DNA of 21,725 nt, taken from contig CAKTNS010000045.1 of assembly GCA_934589225.1 (NCBI GenBank), forward strand, positions 1 through 21,725, in the 5' to 3' direction. Positions 21,116-21,725 of this stretch are shown in pieces; positions within the stretch are counted from its first letter, which is position 1, and the number at the start of each line of letters is the position of its first letter. This DNA is from an uncultured Oscillospiraceae bacterium (GTDB lineage: Bacteria > Bacillota > Clostridia > Oscillospirales > Oscillospiraceae). The notes below the pieces were generated by a model, which saw only the letters and a list, made by a program, of their open reading frames with translations, did no database searches and was not told where the DNA came from. The position numbers and the translations under genes were made by a program.

Positions 21116-21157
21116 CTCCTCCCCGGGGGCATATGCTAAGCACAACCCCCGGAGGAG
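21116..21157 (+). promoter_or_regulatory. Hairpin covering the ylmC/ymxH ribosome binding site
   Basis: GGGGG (21125-21129) pairs with CCCCC (21146-21150), CC (21123-21124) with GG (21151-21152) and, after a 2-nt bulge, CTCCT (21116-21120) with AGGAG (21153-21157). The loop is 16 nt. The 3' strand is the GGAGGAG that should serve the next gene, and the 5' strand begins one base after the sigG stop codon. There is no T-run, so it is not an intrinsic terminator. Confidence 0.65.
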
Positions 21158-21165
21158 GAATGGAC

Positions 21166-21447
21166 ATGGGCATCAAATTCACACAGCTGCAATGCAAGGA
21201 AGTGATCTGCGTTTCCGACGGCGCAAGGCTGGGCTATATTGCGGACATCGTGGCGGAGGTGCCCCAGGGCGTCATTGCCGCCATCGTGGTGCCGGGAAAG
21301 CCCAGGCTCTGGGGCCTCGCGGGGCAGAAGGAGGACTATGTGATCCCCTGGGCCTGCGTCAAGAAGGTGGGGCCGGACATCGTGCTGGTGGACATCCGGC
21401 CCCAGGACTGCCGGGTGCCCCGGCCCAAGCCCAAATTTCCGCTGTAG
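21166..21447 (+). CDS. YlmC/YmxH family PRC-barrel sporulation protein
   Basis: A 93-residue small soluble protein of the YlmC/YmxH family, which adopts a PRC-barrel fold and is linked to sporulation in Firmicutes; the molecular role is unclear. Typical parts are QLQCKEVICVSDGARLGYIADI, VPQGVIAAIVVPGK, WGLAGQKEDYVIPWACVKKVGPDIVLVD. The ATG at 21166 is chosen because GGAGGAGG lies 7-8 nt upstream; the ATG at 21160 is too close. It follows sigG by 51 nt. Its ribosome binding site lies in a hairpin, so its translation probably depends on ribosomes finishing sigG. The C-terminal residues are basic and proline-rich (RVPRPKPKFPL). Confidence 0.88.
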   Translation: MGIKFTQLQCKEVICVSDGARLGYIADIVAEVPQGVIAAIVVPGKPRLWGLAGQKEDYVIPWACVKKVGPDIVLVDIRPQDCRVPRPKPKFPL

Positions 21448-21533
21448 AGCCTGCCTATATTCTATTTGTAGGGATTCCACAAAACAAAGTCCGGCCCTTT
21501 CACAATATTTCTTTCTTTTTTCGAAAAAATAGC

Positions 21534-21562
21534 TTGCAAATTTCCGAATCTTTGGCTATAAT
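21534..21562 (+). promoter_or_regulatory. rpsB promoter
   Basis: A -35 TTGCAA (21534-21539) and a perfect -10 TATAAT (21557-21562) are separated by 17 bp. The expected start near 21569 leaves a leader of about 124 nt before rpsB. No terminator with a T-run was seen between ylmC/ymxH and this promoter. Confidence 0.8.
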
Positions 21563-21568
21563 ATTTCG

Positions 21569-21692
21569 GCGTGGGTATGTGCCCATAGCTTTAAAAACCA
21601 CACACCCGGGGATCGGGATGCCCAGGTGCCCCATTGGGGCGGGGATCTCGGGATGATCGGGGTGGAGGAAAAACAAAAGGAGAACTGTAAAA
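21569..21692 (+). promoter_or_regulatory. Structured 5' leader of rpsB
   Basis: The leader is long for a ribosomal protein gene and rich in pairing. GGGTATGTG (21573-21581) can pair with CACACACCC (21599-21607) with one mismatch, and GCCCC-ATT-GGGGC forms a perfect hairpin at 21628-21640. It may be the site where free S2 represses its own operon, as ribosomal protein leaders commonly do. I do not recognise it as a specific named RNA family. AAAGGAG lies about 10 nt before the rpsB ATG. Confidence 0.4.
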
Positions 21693-21725
21693 ATGGCTGT
21701 CGTATCTATGAAGCAACTGCTGGAG
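21693..21725 (+). CDS. rpsB: 30S ribosomal protein S2, N-terminal fragment at window edge
   Basis: Only the first 11 codons lie in the window, reading MAVVSMKQLLE, which is the usual S2 N-terminus in Firmicutes (the next residues would be AGVHFGH). An AAAGGAG ribosome binding site, a long leader and a strong promoter precede it. tsf would be expected downstream. The identification rests on a short match plus context. Confidence 0.85.
   Translation, partial: MAVVSMKQLLE

Overview
The window looks like chromosomal DNA from a high-GC, endospore-forming member of the Clostridia, most likely a gut Oscillospiraceae-type organism. The reasons are: sporulation genes (sigma-G, a YlmC/YmxH-family protein, a SpoVB-like flippase), the HemZ and YloU/YloV families, strong GGAGG ribosome binding sites with several TTG starts, and intergenic DNA built from stacked palindromic repeat modules. 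This placement is inference from gene content; no 16S or other marker is present.

Layout. Positions 1-540 are repeats only. Positions 549-8325 hold a tightly packed plus-strand operon: a short leader ORF, then prfC (release factor 3), a DUF5662 protein, dtd (D-aminoacyl-tRNA deacylase), a glyoxalase II-like metallo-beta-lactamase fold hydrolase, hemZ, an amidohydrolase lacking usual active-site histidines, and a SpoVB/MurJ-like flippase. It ends at a strong intrinsic terminator. Positions 8368-9366 are a second repeat block. Positions 9367-15487 are on the minus strand, read right to left: gpmI, yloU (Asp23), yloV (DAK2), a YihY/BrkB membrane protein, a DUF5685 protein and a J-domain protein with a cysteine-rich tail. 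A secreted, membrane-anchored leucine-rich-repeat protein (15700-16629, minus) has its own terminator. Positions 16640-17308 are a third repeat block. recG and rpsT follow on the minus strand.

Positions 19691-20328 form a divergent intergenic region with the rpsT promoter and a compact cluster of six DnaA-box-like sites. On the plus strand come sigG, a ylmC/ymxH gene whose ribosome binding site lies inside a hairpin, and a good promoter with a structured leader in front of rpsB, of which only the first 11 codons are in the window.

Functionally the window is mostly housekeeping: translation quality control and termination (prfC, dtd, rpsT, rpsB), DNA repair (recG), glycolysis (gpmI), heme/radical SAM chemistry (hemZ) and sporulation. 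The points most worth following are a possible termination-sensing leader in front of prfC, the pair of a cysteine-tailed J-domain protein and an Asp-rich-motif DUF5685 protein, the DnaA-box cluster away from dnaA, the amidohydrolase with missing metal-site histidines, and two-hairpin repeats that keep their architecture while their stem sequences change.
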